From NCBI GenBank assembly GCA_021813325.1, contig JAKALA010000048.1:1-33627 (forward strand): 33,627 nt of DNA, read 5' to 3'. A model generated the notes under the pieces. That model ran no database searches. It had not been told where the DNA came from and saw nothing but the letters and a program-made list of their open reading frames with translations. The stretch comes from a bacterium. Its GTDB lineage: Bacteria; Verrucomicrobiota; Verrucomicrobiia; Limisphaerales; UBA11358. Below, in pieces: positions 15,248-23,245 of the stretch. The translations under genes and the position numbers were made by a program. Position 1 is the stretch's first letter, and each line of letters opens with the position of its first letter.

Positions 15248-16185
15248 GTCAAAAGTTGAACATTACTGTGATGCTGGGCGGACCCAGTGCCGAGCGCGAA
15301 GTCTCCTTGCGTTCGGGCGCGGCGGTGGCCCGGGCGTTGCGGTCACGGGGCCACATCGTAAATGAGCTGGACCCCAAAACGCCGGAATGGCAATTGCCGG
15401 AGCAGACGGATGTTGTTTTTCTGGCGTTGCATGGCACCTATGGCGAGGACGGCACGGTGCAACGGCAGTTGGAACATTTGGGTGTGCCTTATACCGGTTG
15501 TGATGCCGAGGCCAGCCGCATCGCTTTTGACAAAGTGCTGACCAAGCAATGCTGCATTGCCGCGGCGGTGCCGACGGCGCAGTTTCGGACGGTGGATTCC
15601 TTGGCGGCGCCATTTCCGGAGAATTTGTCCGTTCCCTTGGTGGTGAAACCTTCGCGGCAAGGTTCCAGCGTCGGGCTGCGCTTTATCGAGCGGATGGAAG
15701 AATGGCCATCCGCGCTCGCGGAAGCGCTCAAGTATGATTCCGAGGTGCTGGTCGAGGAAAAAATAATCGGCCGGGAAACGACGGTGGGCATCGTGGATGA
15801 CCAGCCGTTGCCCGTGGTGGAAGTGCGTCCGAAACAGGGAAGCTACGACTATCAGAACAAATATACTGTCGGCATGACGGAATATTTTTGCCCGGCGGAT
15901 TTTGCTGCGGCCACGACCCGGCGCATTCAGGAAGCGGCACTCGGAGCTTTTCGGGCGGTGGGCGGCCGCGATTATGCCCGCGTGGATGTGATGGTTCGTC
16001 CGGACGGTGCCCCGGTGGTTTTGGAAGTGAATACCCTGCCGGGCATGACGGAAACCAGTTTGTTTCCCAAGGCCGCGGCGGCTGTCGGGATGGATTTTGC
16101 CGCGCTTTGCCAGCGCATGGTTGAACTGGCGTTGGTGAGAAAAGGTGCAGACGGCGCCATCGCAAGAAAGCCGGCTGTCGCGTAA
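15244..16185 (+). CDS. ddl: D-alanine:D-alanine ligase Ddl
   Basis: Ddl joins two D-alanines using ATP, giving the dipeptide that MurF attaches. Motifs: VMLGGPSAEREVSLRSG at the N-terminus, FLALHGTYGEDG, the ATP-grasp segment PLVVKPSRQGSSVG, VLVEEKIIGRETTVGI, the omega-loop region SYDYQNKYT and the metal-binding VVLEVNTLPGMTETS. The Tyr in the omega loop and DYQNKY are consistent with a D-Ala-D-Ala rather than D-Ala-D-Lac enzyme. The length of 313 residues is normal. Its ATG overlaps the toxin stop by four bases. About 40 bases separate it from ftsQ. Confidence 0.95.
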   Translation: MSQKLNITVMLGGPSAEREVSLRSGAAVARALRSRGHIVNELDPKTPEWQLPEQTDVVFLALHGTYGEDGTVQRQLEHLGVPYTGCDAEASRIAFDKVLTKQCCIAAAVPTAQFRTVDSLAAPFPENLSVPLVVKPSRQGSSVGLRFIERMEEWPSALAEALKYDSEVLVEEKIIGRETTVGIVDDQPLPVVEVRPKQGSYDYQNKYTVGMTEYFCPADFAAATTRRIQEAALGAFRAVGGRDYARVDVMVRPDGAPVVLEVNTLPGMTETSLFPKAAAAVGMDFAALCQRMVELALVRKGADGAIARKPAVA

Positions 16186-16224
16186 AAATGGGGATCAGGC
16201 CGTTGTCTGTGAATTTTTTGAGGA

Positions 16225-17190
16225 ATGTGGTTTAGACGCAAACATAGCAAAAATCGCCGGTTGCACAGTTCCCATGTGCTGGACGTGAAGCTGCGCTCGG
16301 ATCAAGTGCGGGCGGCCCGTGCGCGCATGGGCACGTATTTGGTGCTGGCGGTGTTGGGACCGTTCTTTGGTTTGTATCTGCTGTGGCGCGTTGGCGCGGT
16401 GCTGTTAAATGTTTTTGTCTATGAAAATGCGGATTTCGCGATCCAGCACGTCGAGGTCCAGACCGACGGGGTGATCGCGCCGGATGAGTTGCGCCGTTGG
16501 GCGGGAGTGAAACCGGGCGCGAATCTGTTTGCCCTTGATCTGGCCGAGGTCAAACGGCGATTGGAAATGGTTTCAACCATTGAATCCGTGTCTGTGGAGC
16601 GAGTCCTGCCCAAGACCTTGCGGATTCGCGTGGCGGAACGAGATCCGATTGCGCAAGTGAATGTCCCGAGAACCGACGGTCCGAATGAAGTCGTGGTATC
16701 TGTCTATGAACTCGATGCGGATGGCGTGGTGATGCAGCCGCTGGACCCGCGGCGCTGCACGGTGCCATTGGCGCAGATGAATTCGCAACTGCCGGTGATT
16801 GTCGGAATGAACGCGTTTGAATTGCAGCCCGGCCGGCGGGTGGAGGCGCCGCTGGTGCAAACGGCCCTGGAATTAATCGCGGAATTCGCCAAATCGCCCA
16901 TGGCCGGACTGGTGGATTTGCAGCGGGTGGACATATCCGCTCCCGGCGTGGTGGTGGTGACGACCGGGCAAGGCAGTGTCATTACTTTTGGTCCCGACGA
17001 CATTGATCAGCAGTTGCGGCGGTGGCGGCAGATTTACGACTTGGGATTGAGCCAGCAGAGGTCCATTGCCACGGCGGATTTGGCGGTGGAAAATAATGTG
17101 CCCGTGCGCTGGATGATGGCCAGTGCCGTGCCCCCAACGGTTGCCCCCAAGGCAGCCAAACCTAAAAAAACGCGGAGGAAAAATGTTTGA
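16225..17190 (+). CDS. ftsQ: cell division protein FtsQ (POTRA domain)
   Basis: FtsQ links early and late divisome proteins and binds FtsB-FtsL in the periplasm. The 321-residue protein has a basic cytoplasmic tail and one membrane helix (about residues 38-62). A POTRA domain follows, beginning FAIQHVEVQTDGVIAPDEL and including ANLFALDLAEVKRRLEMV and LRIRVAERDPIAQV. The beta domain after it is less conserved. The C-terminal tail is Lys/Arg-rich. The ATG at 16225 follows GAGGA with very short spacing. Its end overlaps ftsA by eight bases. The order ddl-ftsQ-ftsA-ftsZ supports the call. Confidence 0.9.
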   Translation: MWFRRKHSKNRRLHSSHVLDVKLRSDQVRAARARMGTYLVLAVLGPFFGLYLLWRVGAVLLNVFVYENADFAIQHVEVQTDGVIAPDELRRWAGVKPGANLFALDLAEVKRRLEMVSTIESVSVERVLPKTLRIRVAERDPIAQVNVPRTDGPNEVVVSVYELDADGVVMQPLDPRRCTVPLAQMNSQLPVIVGMNAFELQPGRRVEAPLVQTALELIAEFAKSPMAGLVDLQRVDISAPGVVVVTTGQGSVITFGPDDIDQQLRRWRQIYDLGLSQQRSIATADLAVENNVPVRWMMASAVPPTVAPKAAKPKKTRRKNV

Positions 17191-18394
17191 CGATGCCAAC
17201 ATCATTGCCGGTCTGGAAATCGGCACTTCAAAAATATGTGTCGTGGTCGGCGAACAAAACGCCGAAGGTGTTTTGAACATCATTGGCGTGGGCCAGTCGC
17301 GTTCGCGCGGCGTGCGCAAGGCCGAGATCATCAACCCCGAGCAGGTCGAAGAGGATTTGCGGGCGGCGATGTTTGAGGCCGAGCAAATGGCCAATGTGGA
17401 AATCCGCAGCGTTTATCTCGGCGTCAGCGGCGGCCATGTTCGCGGGTTCAACAACCGCGGGGTGCATCCGGTGGTTTCGGCGGATCGCGAAATTACCGGC
17501 GACGATGTGGATGACGTGGTCAAGAACGCCAAGGCCATCAATCTACCGGCGGAAAACACCGTGATTCATGCGGTGCGGCAGCATTTTTTTGTGGATGGTC
17601 AGGATGGCGTGACCAACCCGGTCGGCATGTTGGGCGCGCGCCTGGAAGTGGATATGCATGTCATTCATGGCAATGCCAACCGCCTGCAAAATGTCATCCG
17701 GCTGGTGCGCGCCACCTCGCTGGAGGTGGATGAAATTGTGTTCAATGGGATCGCCACCGCGATTGCGCTGTTGAGCAGCGAACAAAAGGAGCTGGGCGCG
17801 CTGGTGATCGATATTGGCGGCGGCATCACGGAATACGTGGTGTATTCCGACGGGGTCATTCGTCACAGCGGCGTGCTGGCGGTGGGCGGAGATCATGTTT
17901 CCAACGATCTGGCCTACGGTTTGAAGGTGCCGTTGAGCCGGGCGGAAAAATTAAAGCTGGAGCATGGCAACGCGTTGTTGGCCGATGAAGCCAAAGGGCA
18001 GTCCATCAGCATCACCAACTATCTGGGTCTTGAGCTCAAACGGGTGAATGTTGAACATTTGCAACGGATCATGTCATTGCGCTTGGAAGAAATTTTCCAA
18101 TTGATCGCGCAGGATCTGGAGTCGGTGGGTTTGACCGATTATTTGCGCGCCGGAGTTTTTCTCTGTGGCGGCGGCTCCCGCGTGCCCGGCCTGGTCAATC
18201 TGGCGGAAAAAGTCTTCCAGATGAATGTCTCCTTGGGCCAGACCAGCGCCATCAGCGGGTTGACGACGGCATTGGATCAGCCGGAATTTGCCACGGCCAT
18301 CGGCCTGGTCAAATTTGGCTCGCTAAAAAATCGCCGCCGGGCGGAACGACCGTTTTTAAAAGGACTGTTCAGCCGGTTACTTCCCAAATCTTGA
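17183..18394 (+). CDS. ftsA: cell division protein FtsA
   Basis: FtsA is the actin-like ATPase that ties FtsZ filaments to the membrane. Seen: IIAGLEIGTSKICVVVGE (phosphate 1), the SHS2 (1C) region with VYLGVSGGHVRGFNNRG, ALVIDIGGGITEYVVY (phosphate 2) and LCGGGSRVPGLVNLAE (adenosine loop). The C-terminus FLKGLFSRLLPKS forms the expected amphipathic membrane helix. The ATG at 17183 is preceded by a GGAGG ribosome-binding site, one of the clearest in the window, and gives 403 residues. It overlaps the ftsQ stop. ftsZ starts 10 bases later. Confidence 0.96.
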   Translation: MFDDANIIAGLEIGTSKICVVVGEQNAEGVLNIIGVGQSRSRGVRKAEIINPEQVEEDLRAAMFEAEQMANVEIRSVYLGVSGGHVRGFNNRGVHPVVSADREITGDDVDDVVKNAKAINLPAENTVIHAVRQHFFVDGQDGVTNPVGMLGARLEVDMHVIHGNANRLQNVIRLVRATSLEVDEIVFNGIATAIALLSSEQKELGALVIDIGGGITEYVVYSDGVIRHSGVLAVGGDHVSNDLAYGLKVPLSRAEKLKLEHGNALLADEAKGQSISITNYLGLELKRVNVEHLQRIMSLRLEEIFQLIAQDLESVGLTDYLRAGVFLCGGGSRVPGLVNLAEKVFQMNVSLGQTSAISGLTTALDQPEFATAIGLVKFGSLKNRRRAERPFLKGLFSRLLPKS

Positions 18395-18404
18395 AAGGCC
18401 GACC

Positions 18405-19625
18405 ATGGAAAATCCAGAAATTCCCCAGCCGCCGGTTCTCTTGGAAAGCAGCGACGCCATGTCGGTGCGCATCTTTGGCGTGGGCAATGCCGGAGCCGCA
18501 TTGCTGGAAGCGCTGTCGCAAGCCGAATTTGCCGCCGCTCACTTTGCCGTGATCAATACCGACCCGGTTGCGCTGCAAAATTCCTCGGCAACCGTGAAAA
18601 TTAATTTGGAAAACAAGCTGCTCCGCGGACTGGGCACCGGAGGCGACCCGGATCGAGGCCGCGCTCTGGCGGAGGAACAGTTTTCCGTGCTCAAGGCGGC
18701 GTGCGAAGGCGCCAAAGTGGTTTTTATCGTGGCCGGGTTGGGCGGTGGTGCGGGCAGCGGCATCAGTCCGGTGCTGGCCCGGGCGGCCAGGGAAGCCGGC
18801 GCCTTGGTCCTGGCGTTTGTGTCCATGCCGTTTGATTGTGAGGGCAACCGCCGGGAATCGCAGGCGCAAAATAGCCTGGAGCAGCTCAAACAGTCGGCTG
18901 ATGGCGTCATTTGCCTGCCTTGCCAAAAGATTTTTAAATTGATCGACGAGAACACGAGCCTGGTTGAAACCTTCCGTTTTACCGGTGGATTTTTGCTGGA
19001 AGGATTGCGCGGCGTGTGGCAATTGCTGACCCAGCCGGGGTTGATTCAAGTGCATTTTGTCGATCTTTGCGCGCTCCTTCGCGACCGGCACGCGGAAAAT
19101 GCCTTTGCTTTTGTGGAAGCTTGCGGACCAGGCCGGGCGCGCGACGCGGCGGAAAAAATCATTGCGCATCCGCTCTTTGACGAAGGCCGGGCGTTGGCCG
19201 AATCCGACGCGGTGCTGGTCAGTCTCATGGGCGGCAAGGATCTATCCATGGCCGAGGTCAACCGCGTGATGGATCAGATCAAACGGCATTGCGGTCATGC
19301 GCAGATCATCATGGGAGCAACCGTGAATGAGGCCGCGAAGGAAAAACTTTGGGTCACGGTTATTGCGGCCAAACAATCCCAGACTCCGGCGAGCGTCATC
19401 CCGCGCACCGAAGTCCGCCCCGTCCACTCTGTTCCGGCTCAACGTGAGGTGGTCATGCCGCGGCCGGCATCGCGTCCGCGCCGTTCCAGCAACAAAATGA
19501 TCCAGTCGCAACTTCCATTAAGCATTGTTTCCAAGGGACGTTTTGACAAGAGCGAGCCGACCAAGCACAACGGCGAGGATTTGGATGTGCCCACGTTTTT
19601 GCGACGTGGCGTGCCGCTGAACTGA
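18405..19625 (+). CDS. ftsZ: divergent FtsZ with altered GTPase residues
   Basis: FtsZ is the tubulin-like protein that forms the division ring. This 406-residue protein aligns along the full family: GVGNAGA (25-31), NTD (51-53), GTGGDPDRG (77-85), the tubulin loop, PFDCEGNRR (142-150), the T7 region and a C-terminal tail DLDVPTFLRRGVPLN that matches the FtsA-binding peptide. Key positions differ. The signature GGGTGTG is GGGAGSG (113-119). The guanine-side IPN is LPC (171-173). In the T7 loop the usual NVDFAD reads QVHFVD (215-220), so the first catalytic Asp is His217 while Asp220 is kept. GTP binding or hydrolysis may be weakened or altered. Position after ftsA and the intact tail argue that it is still the working FtsZ. 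Confidence 0.88.
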   Translation: MENPEIPQPPVLLESSDAMSVRIFGVGNAGAALLEALSQAEFAAAHFAVINTDPVALQNSSATVKINLENKLLRGLGTGGDPDRGRALAEEQFSVLKAACEGAKVVFIVAGLGGGAGSGISPVLARAAREAGALVLAFVSMPFDCEGNRRESQAQNSLEQLKQSADGVICLPCQKIFKLIDENTSLVETFRFTGGFLLEGLRGVWQLLTQPGLIQVHFVDLCALLRDRHAENAFAFVEACGPGRARDAAEKIIAHPLFDEGRALAESDAVLVSLMGGKDLSMAEVNRVMDQIKRHCGHAQIIMGATVNEAAKEKLWVTVIAAKQSQTPASVIPRTEVRPVHSVPAQREVVMPRPASRPRRSSNKMIQSQLPLSIVSKGRFDKSEPTKHNGEDLDVPTFLRRGVPLN

Positions 19626-19627
19626 AC

Positions 19628-19972
19628 CTAGTCCTTATCCCAATCCACCAGAACGTTGTTGGTGTCGAACTTCAGGCACAGCCGGCTTTCCTGGGCGTCC
19701 AATCGCGACACATTAAAGCTGGGGGAGCGAGTGTAGTAGCCATTGTCTAAATCCACGGTGTTTCCGTTCATGGAGTAGTGCGAGATCCATTTTGCCAGCA
19801 TCTGGCCATCGGGCAGGGTTTCCACGGCGACCGGCTGGCCCAATTCTTCCACCGCCTCGGAGTAGGTCAATTGGCCGATACGGTTGTCCCAGGCGCTGGT
19901 CATGGTGGAACAACTCGTCAGAAAAAAAGCCGCACAAAGCGGCGGATATAAACAAACCGACTTAAAAGTCAT
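19628..19972 (-). CDS. small putative lipoprotein
   Basis: The 114-residue product starts MTFKSVCLYPPLCAAFFLTSC, with a hydrophobic stretch ending in a lipobox (LTSC, Cys21), so it is likely a lipoprotein. The mature part (LTYSEAVEELGQPVAVETLPDG and an aromatic region after it) loosely recalls small BamE/OmlA-like lipoproteins, but this is not secure. A longer frame starts 12 codons upstream and would bury the signal. It ends two bases from the ftsZ stop, convergently, and no terminator is visible between them. The upstream sequence around 20030-20075 is AT-rich and may hold its promoter. Confidence 0.7.
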   Translation of the reverse strand: MTFKSVCLYPPLCAAFFLTSCSTMTSAWDNRIGQLTYSEAVEELGQPVAVETLPDGQMLAKWISHYSMNGNTVDLDNGYYTRSPSFNVSRLDAQESRLCLKFDTNNVLVDWDKD

Positions 19973-20073
19973 GCGGGAAAATTTAATGTTTCCGAATCTT
20001 GCCCGCAAAGAACAAAACGACGCCTGTTGTGTAACCTGCTTGTTTTTAATTATTTATATTTAACTTGACAATT

Positions 20074-21030
20074 TTAATTGATGTCTTCGGAGGGTGGTTT
20101 TGAGGTTTGCTCAACGTCCGTTGAAAAGGTCGCCAGGAGGGGGCGATGATCGGAGCCAGTGCCCCAGTTGGGGATCGTCGGAATATACGTTTCCGGTTTC
20201 AGCCAATGCTTGGCCATTTCCGGGCTGAGAAGCAAATAATCGATTCGCGAGTAGGAATCTTCCGCTCCGTAGTAGTGGGTCCAGGTAATACTCCTGGGTT
20301 CATAGCCCGGGTTGAGGTTGGCGTCAGTATCGCCGTTGCGTTCCGCAGGGCGGGTGTCCGTGAGTTTGAGTCGGCCGTGTCCGATCACTTCCTTGGTGGA
20401 CGGCGAAGTTTTCACATCATTAAAATCGCCCAACACGATGAGGCCGGTGTCGGGATTTCGGGTGAGCCGTTGATCGACGAAACCGCGCAAAATCCTGGCT
20501 TCCTGAAGGCGAAGTTCCGCTTCATCAGCCACGGGAGACGGACGGCGGGATTTCAGATGGGCCACGAACACATCGAAAATGAAGTTGGTGGCCGCGCGAA
20601 TTTCGACTTCCGCGAATCCCCGGCTCACGTTGAAGCGGCGCCCATCCAGCAAAAAGTCGTCGTTGGTGTGAGGATGGCGTGAAACAATCGGCAGCTTGCT
20701 CAAGATGGCCACATGGATGTTGGTGTCAAACGCCTGCACCTGTTCCCAGTAGGGGAAATTCTGGCCGGCGGTTTTGAGGGCGGCGCGCAATTCGAGCAGG
20801 GCGTTGGTGGTCCCCATTTCCTCCAGGGCCAGCACGTCGGGATTCATGGCGCAAATGGTTTCACGTATCTTGGCCTTGGCCGCCTCGGATTTGACGAAAT
20901 GCCGGGATTCGGTGGGCTGATCGAGATAGTTTTCCACGTTGTAAGTGGCAACGCGGAAATTGACCGCGCCTAGATTGGAGCCGAGCAACAACGTAAATGC
21001 CAGCGTGGAAAAGAATTTTGCCTTCGTCAT
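20074..21030 (-). CDS. exported endonuclease/exonuclease/phosphatase-family protein
   Basis: A 318-residue protein with a signal peptide (about residues 1-22, FFSTLAFTLLLGSNLGA) and a full EEP domain. The metal- and phosphate-binding motifs are visible: RVATYNVENYL, LALEEMG (metal Glu), VFVAHLKSRR, VLGDFND, SRIDYLLLS and GSDHRPLLA. EEP enzymes hydrolyse phosphodiesters in nucleic acids, lipids or inositol phosphates. The substrate cannot be told, but export points to extracellular nuclease or phosphodiesterase activity. It is divergent from folE2 (about 130 bases apart), and that region carries a palindrome described separately. Confidence 0.9.
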   Translation of the reverse strand: MTKAKFFSTLAFTLLLGSNLGAVNFRVATYNVENYLDQPTESRHFVKSEAAKAKIRETICAMNPDVLALEEMGTTNALLELRAALKTAGQNFPYWEQVQAFDTNIHVAILSKLPIVSRHPHTNDDFLLDGRRFNVSRGFAEVEIRAATNFIFDVFVAHLKSRRPSPVADEAELRLQEARILRGFVDQRLTRNPDTGLIVLGDFNDVKTSPSTKEVIGHGRLKLTDTRPAERNGDTDANLNPGYEPRSITWTHYYGAEDSYSRIDYLLLSPEMAKHWLKPETYIPTIPNWGTGSDHRPLLATFSTDVEQTSKPPSEDIN

Positions 21031-21109
21031 GAGGTGAAAAAAGTGACAAATGCCGCCGGCTTTTCAAGTGAACAATTTTAATGGGCTGTTCTGGGCCAGG
21101 GATACCACT

Positions 21110-21128
21110 TGCAAATGAAGCTTTTGCA
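21110..21128. promoter_or_regulatory. inverted repeat upstream of folE2, candidate Fur/Zur-family operator
   Basis: TGCAAA (21110-21115) and TTTGCA (21123-21128) flank seven bases, making a 19-bp dyad about 30 bases before the folE2 ATG. Nineteen bases is the usual size of a Fur-family site. The same arms recur before the ZIP gene with a shorter spacer. Assignment to Zur is inference. Confidence 0.4.
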
Positions 21129-21157
21129 TCAGTGTCCAAAACTGTTACCTTCCCAGC

Positions 21158-22024
21158 ATGTCTCGACGCAGCAAAACTATTTTGGCGACCACTCCCTTGG
21201 ATGACAAACAAAGCGAGCGCGACACGCGGGAACTGCGAATTGACAAGGTCGGTGTGCGTGGTTTGCGGTTTCCGATTCAAGTGCGGGATCGCACGCGGCG
21301 GGTGCAGAACACCGTCGCAACTTTGGGCATGTTTGTGGATCTCCCCGAGGAATTCAAAGGCACGCACATGAGCCGTTTCGTGGAGGTGCTCAATGCCCAT
21401 GGAGACGTGATTCACGTGGAAAACATCACGGAAATACTGCAATCGCTCCGGCAGAAATTGCATTCCGCCACGTCGCACATTGAGATTGAGTTTCCTTACT
21501 TCATGAGCAAGAAGTCGCCGGTGTCGCGAAAGGAGAGCTTGATGGATTATGTGGCGCGATTTGATGCCGCCGCCTGTGGCGACGAAACGGATTTTGTGCT
21601 GACGGTGAAGGTCAATGTCACCACGCTTTGTCCGTGTTCCAAGGCGATCGCCAAATATGGCGCGCATAATCAGCGCGGCCAGGTCACGGTGTCGCTGCGG
21701 TTTAAAAAGATTGTCTGGATCGAGGAAGTCATCGAAATGGTGGAGGCTTCCGCCAGCTCGGAGTTGTATGCCTTGCTCAAACGACAGGATGAAAAAAACG
21801 TTACCGAGCGAGCTTATGAAAATCCCGTGTTTGTCGAGGATTTGGTGCGAAATGTAGCGTTAAGGTTGAACGCGCATCCGCTTGTCACTTGGTATAAGGT
21901 GGAAGCGGAAAACTTTGAAAGCATTCACAACCACAACGCCTACGCCTGCATCGAGAAACGCCGGGAAATTCCCATAAAACAGGCAAAACCGCCCGTTTTG
22001 AAAAATCCTGCCCCGCAGTCATAA
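21158..22024 (+). CDS. folE2: GTP cyclohydrolase FolE2 (type IB)
   Basis: FolE2 converts GTP to 7,8-dihydroneopterin triphosphate, the entry to folate and, in many bacteria, queuosine synthesis. It does not need zinc, unlike FolE. Seen: VGVRGLRFPIQVRD near the start, GTHMSRFVEVL, the TTLCPCSKAIAKYGAHNQR block (Cys158, catalytic region) and the C-terminal NFESIHNHNAYA motif. The length is 288 residues, as expected. In several lineages folE2 is induced by Zur under zinc shortage. Here it lies upstream of other zinc-sparing genes, a transporter and a Fur-family regulator. queA, at the other end of the window, may use the same pterin-derived pathway. Confidence 0.95.
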   Translation: MSRRSKTILATTPLDDKQSERDTRELRIDKVGVRGLRFPIQVRDRTRRVQNTVATLGMFVDLPEEFKGTHMSRFVEVLNAHGDVIHVENITEILQSLRQKLHSATSHIEIEFPYFMSKKSPVSRKESLMDYVARFDAAACGDETDFVLTVKVNVTTLCPCSKAIAKYGAHNQRGQVTVSLRFKKIVWIEEVIEMVEASASSELYALLKRQDEKNVTERAYENPVFVEDLVRNVALRLNAHPLVTWYKVEAENFESIHNHNAYACIEKRREIPIKQAKPPVLKNPAPQS

Positions 22025-22125
22025 AATACCTTGAAAATTTTAGTGGATTATTTGGCGCACTTTGCTAAATTCCCGCCCCTTTGAAGCATTGGCCATTCAG
22101 GTTTTGGCCGAAAATGATTTGAGTT

Positions 22126-22722
22126 GTGATTGCCAAAAAAAAAGAAATCAAGAAGGCTCCAGTGCGGAGCGGATTAAAAACTGTGGCCACATCGGCCGCG
22201 ATCTTGGGGCGTCCGGTGGCCAAACCCAGTGCCGGGCCTGACCTGAAAAAAGTGAAGCCGGAATGGCAGGGTTTCTATTTGAACCTGTTGGAATTGCGCG
22301 CTCAACTCGTCAAGCAAATGAGCGGCCTGGCGGCGGAATCAGCGCAGGAACTGGCCGGTTACAGCCTGCACATGGCCGACTCGGGCACGGATAATTTTGA
22401 CCGTGATTTTGCCTTGAGTTTGTTGTCATCCGATCAGGATGCCGTTTACGAAATTGAGGAAGCGCTCAAACGTATCGAACGGAAAACCTATGGTATCTGT
22501 GAGCTGACCGGCAAGCCGATCCCGAAAGCGCGTTTGGAAGCGATTCCATGGACACGTTTTACGGTGGAAGCCCAGGCGCAGTTGGAACGGGAAGGTGCCC
22601 TGAAATCGCGCCGCTTGGGCACGCTCGGCACGATTGATTCAGTCGGCACCAACACCGAGGTCGAAGGCGAAGAAGAAGAACACGCCGACGAACCTTCAAA
22701 AGCAAACAAAGAGAAAGAGTAG
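22126..22722 (+). CDS. DksA/TraR-like protein lacking three of four zinc cysteines
   Basis: DksA-family proteins bind the RNA polymerase secondary channel and modulate the stringent response. This 198-residue version has a Lys-rich N-terminus, a helical middle (about 48-120) and the family's finger region YGICELTGKPIPKARLEAIP. The canonical four-Cys zinc finger is reduced: the first Cys is kept (Cys125), while the others are Thr128, Thr146 and Ala149. It should fold without zinc, like the C-minus DksA2 class. The acidic C-terminal tail (about 179-198) is unusual. The start is a GTG. rpmG follows after three bases. Confidence 0.88.
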   Translation: MIAKKKEIKKAPVRSGLKTVATSAAILGRPVAKPSAGPDLKKVKPEWQGFYLNLLELRAQLVKQMSGLAAESAQELAGYSLHMADSGTDNFDRDFALSLLSSDQDAVYEIEEALKRIERKTYGICELTGKPIPKARLEAIPWTRFTVEAQAQLEREGALKSRRLGTLGTIDSVGTNTEVEGEEEEHADEPSKANKEKE

Positions 22723-22725
22723 TCT

Positions 22726-22893
22726 ATGCCCCGAGAAGTCATCACCATCGAATGCACTGAAGCGCGCAAGGAAGGCAAGTCGCCCTCGCGCTATACCGCC
22801 ACCCGCAACAAAAAATTGCAGCCGGAAAAGCTGGAGGTCAAAAAATACAATCCCGCTCTCCGCCGCCACACGTTGCACAAGGAAATCAAATAA
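22726..22893 (+). CDS. rpmG: 50S ribosomal protein L33, cysteine-poor form
   Basis: A 55-residue L33: [36 protein letters not shown] and [10 protein letters not shown] follow the family pattern. In zinc-ribbon forms two CxxC pairs are found. Here only Cys10 remains; the others are Ala13, Asn42 and Leu45. This is a zinc-free (C-minus) L33. The gene starts three bases after the dksA-like stop and ends three bases before rpsR, so the three are probably one operon. Confidence 0.93.
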   Translation: MPREVITIECTEARKEGKSPSRYTATRNKKLQPEKLEVKKYNPALRRHTLHKEIK

Positions 22894-22896
22894 TTT

Positions 22897-23151
22897 ATGC
22901 CTCGCAAGACGAATACCGAAAAGTCCGACAAGCGTGGAAACCGCACCCGCGAAGCCCGCGCGCCTCGCCCCAAGCCGAAGATCGATTTCACGATTGACGC
23001 GCTGGATTACAAGAATACCAACCTGCTCCGCACCTTTGTGACGGATCAAGGCCGGATTCTGCCGCGCAAATACACCGGCCTGCCCGCGCCATACCAACGC
23101 CGCATGACGGCGGCGGTCAAGCGCGCCCGGCAGATGTTGTTGATGAAGTAA
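22897..23151 (+). CDS. rpsR: 30S ribosomal protein S18, cysteine-free form
   Basis: An 84-residue S18 with a basic N-terminal extension, then IDALDYKNTNLLRTFV, GRILPRKYTGLPAPYQRRM and the C-terminal AVKRARQMLLMK helix that binds 16S rRNA. It contains no cysteine, so it cannot bind zinc as Cys-containing forms do. Usually rpsR sits with rpsF, ssb and rplI; none of these is here. That suggests either a second copy or a lineage-specific arrangement with rpmG. A hairpin terminator follows directly. Confidence 0.93.
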   Translation: MPRKTNTEKSDKRGNRTREARAPRPKPKIDFTIDALDYKNTNLLRTFVTDQGRILPRKYTGLPAPYQRRMTAAVKRARQMLLMK

Positions 23152-23157
23152 TTTTCG

Positions 23158-23197
23158 CCGCCCGCTGTGCGATTTACGCCGGCAGGGCGGTTTTTTT
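23158..23197 (+). terminator. rho-independent terminator after rpsR
   Basis: CCGCCC (23158-23163) pairs with GGGCGG (23185-23190) and is followed by seven T residues. The 21-base loop is long but has internal pairing potential. It ends the dksA-like/rpmG/rpsR operon and separates it from the ZIP gene. Confidence 0.75.
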
Positions 23198-23209
23198 ATG
23201 ATTTAATAT

Positions 23210-23224
23210 TGCAAACCATTTGCA
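23210..23224. promoter_or_regulatory. perfect dyad upstream of ZIP gene, candidate Fur/Zur-family operator
   Basis: TGCAAA and TTTGCA flank CCA, about 20 bases before the ZIP ATG and directly after an AT-rich TTTAATAT that could be a -10 box. The arms match those upstream of folE2. A regulator bound here would block initiation of the ZIP-Fur pair. Which regulator binds is inferred from the neighbouring Fur-family gene. Confidence 0.45.
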
Positions 23225-23245
23225 GTTAGACTTTCTCACCGAGCC

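Noticed and set aside
20065-20070. TTGACA on the forward strand as a promoter
   Set aside because: No suitable -10 box and no forward gene follows; the next forward gene starts over 1 kb away.
20861-21667. 268-codon reverse frame spanning the EEP gene start and folE2
   Set aside because: It conflicts with both supported genes and lacks motifs.
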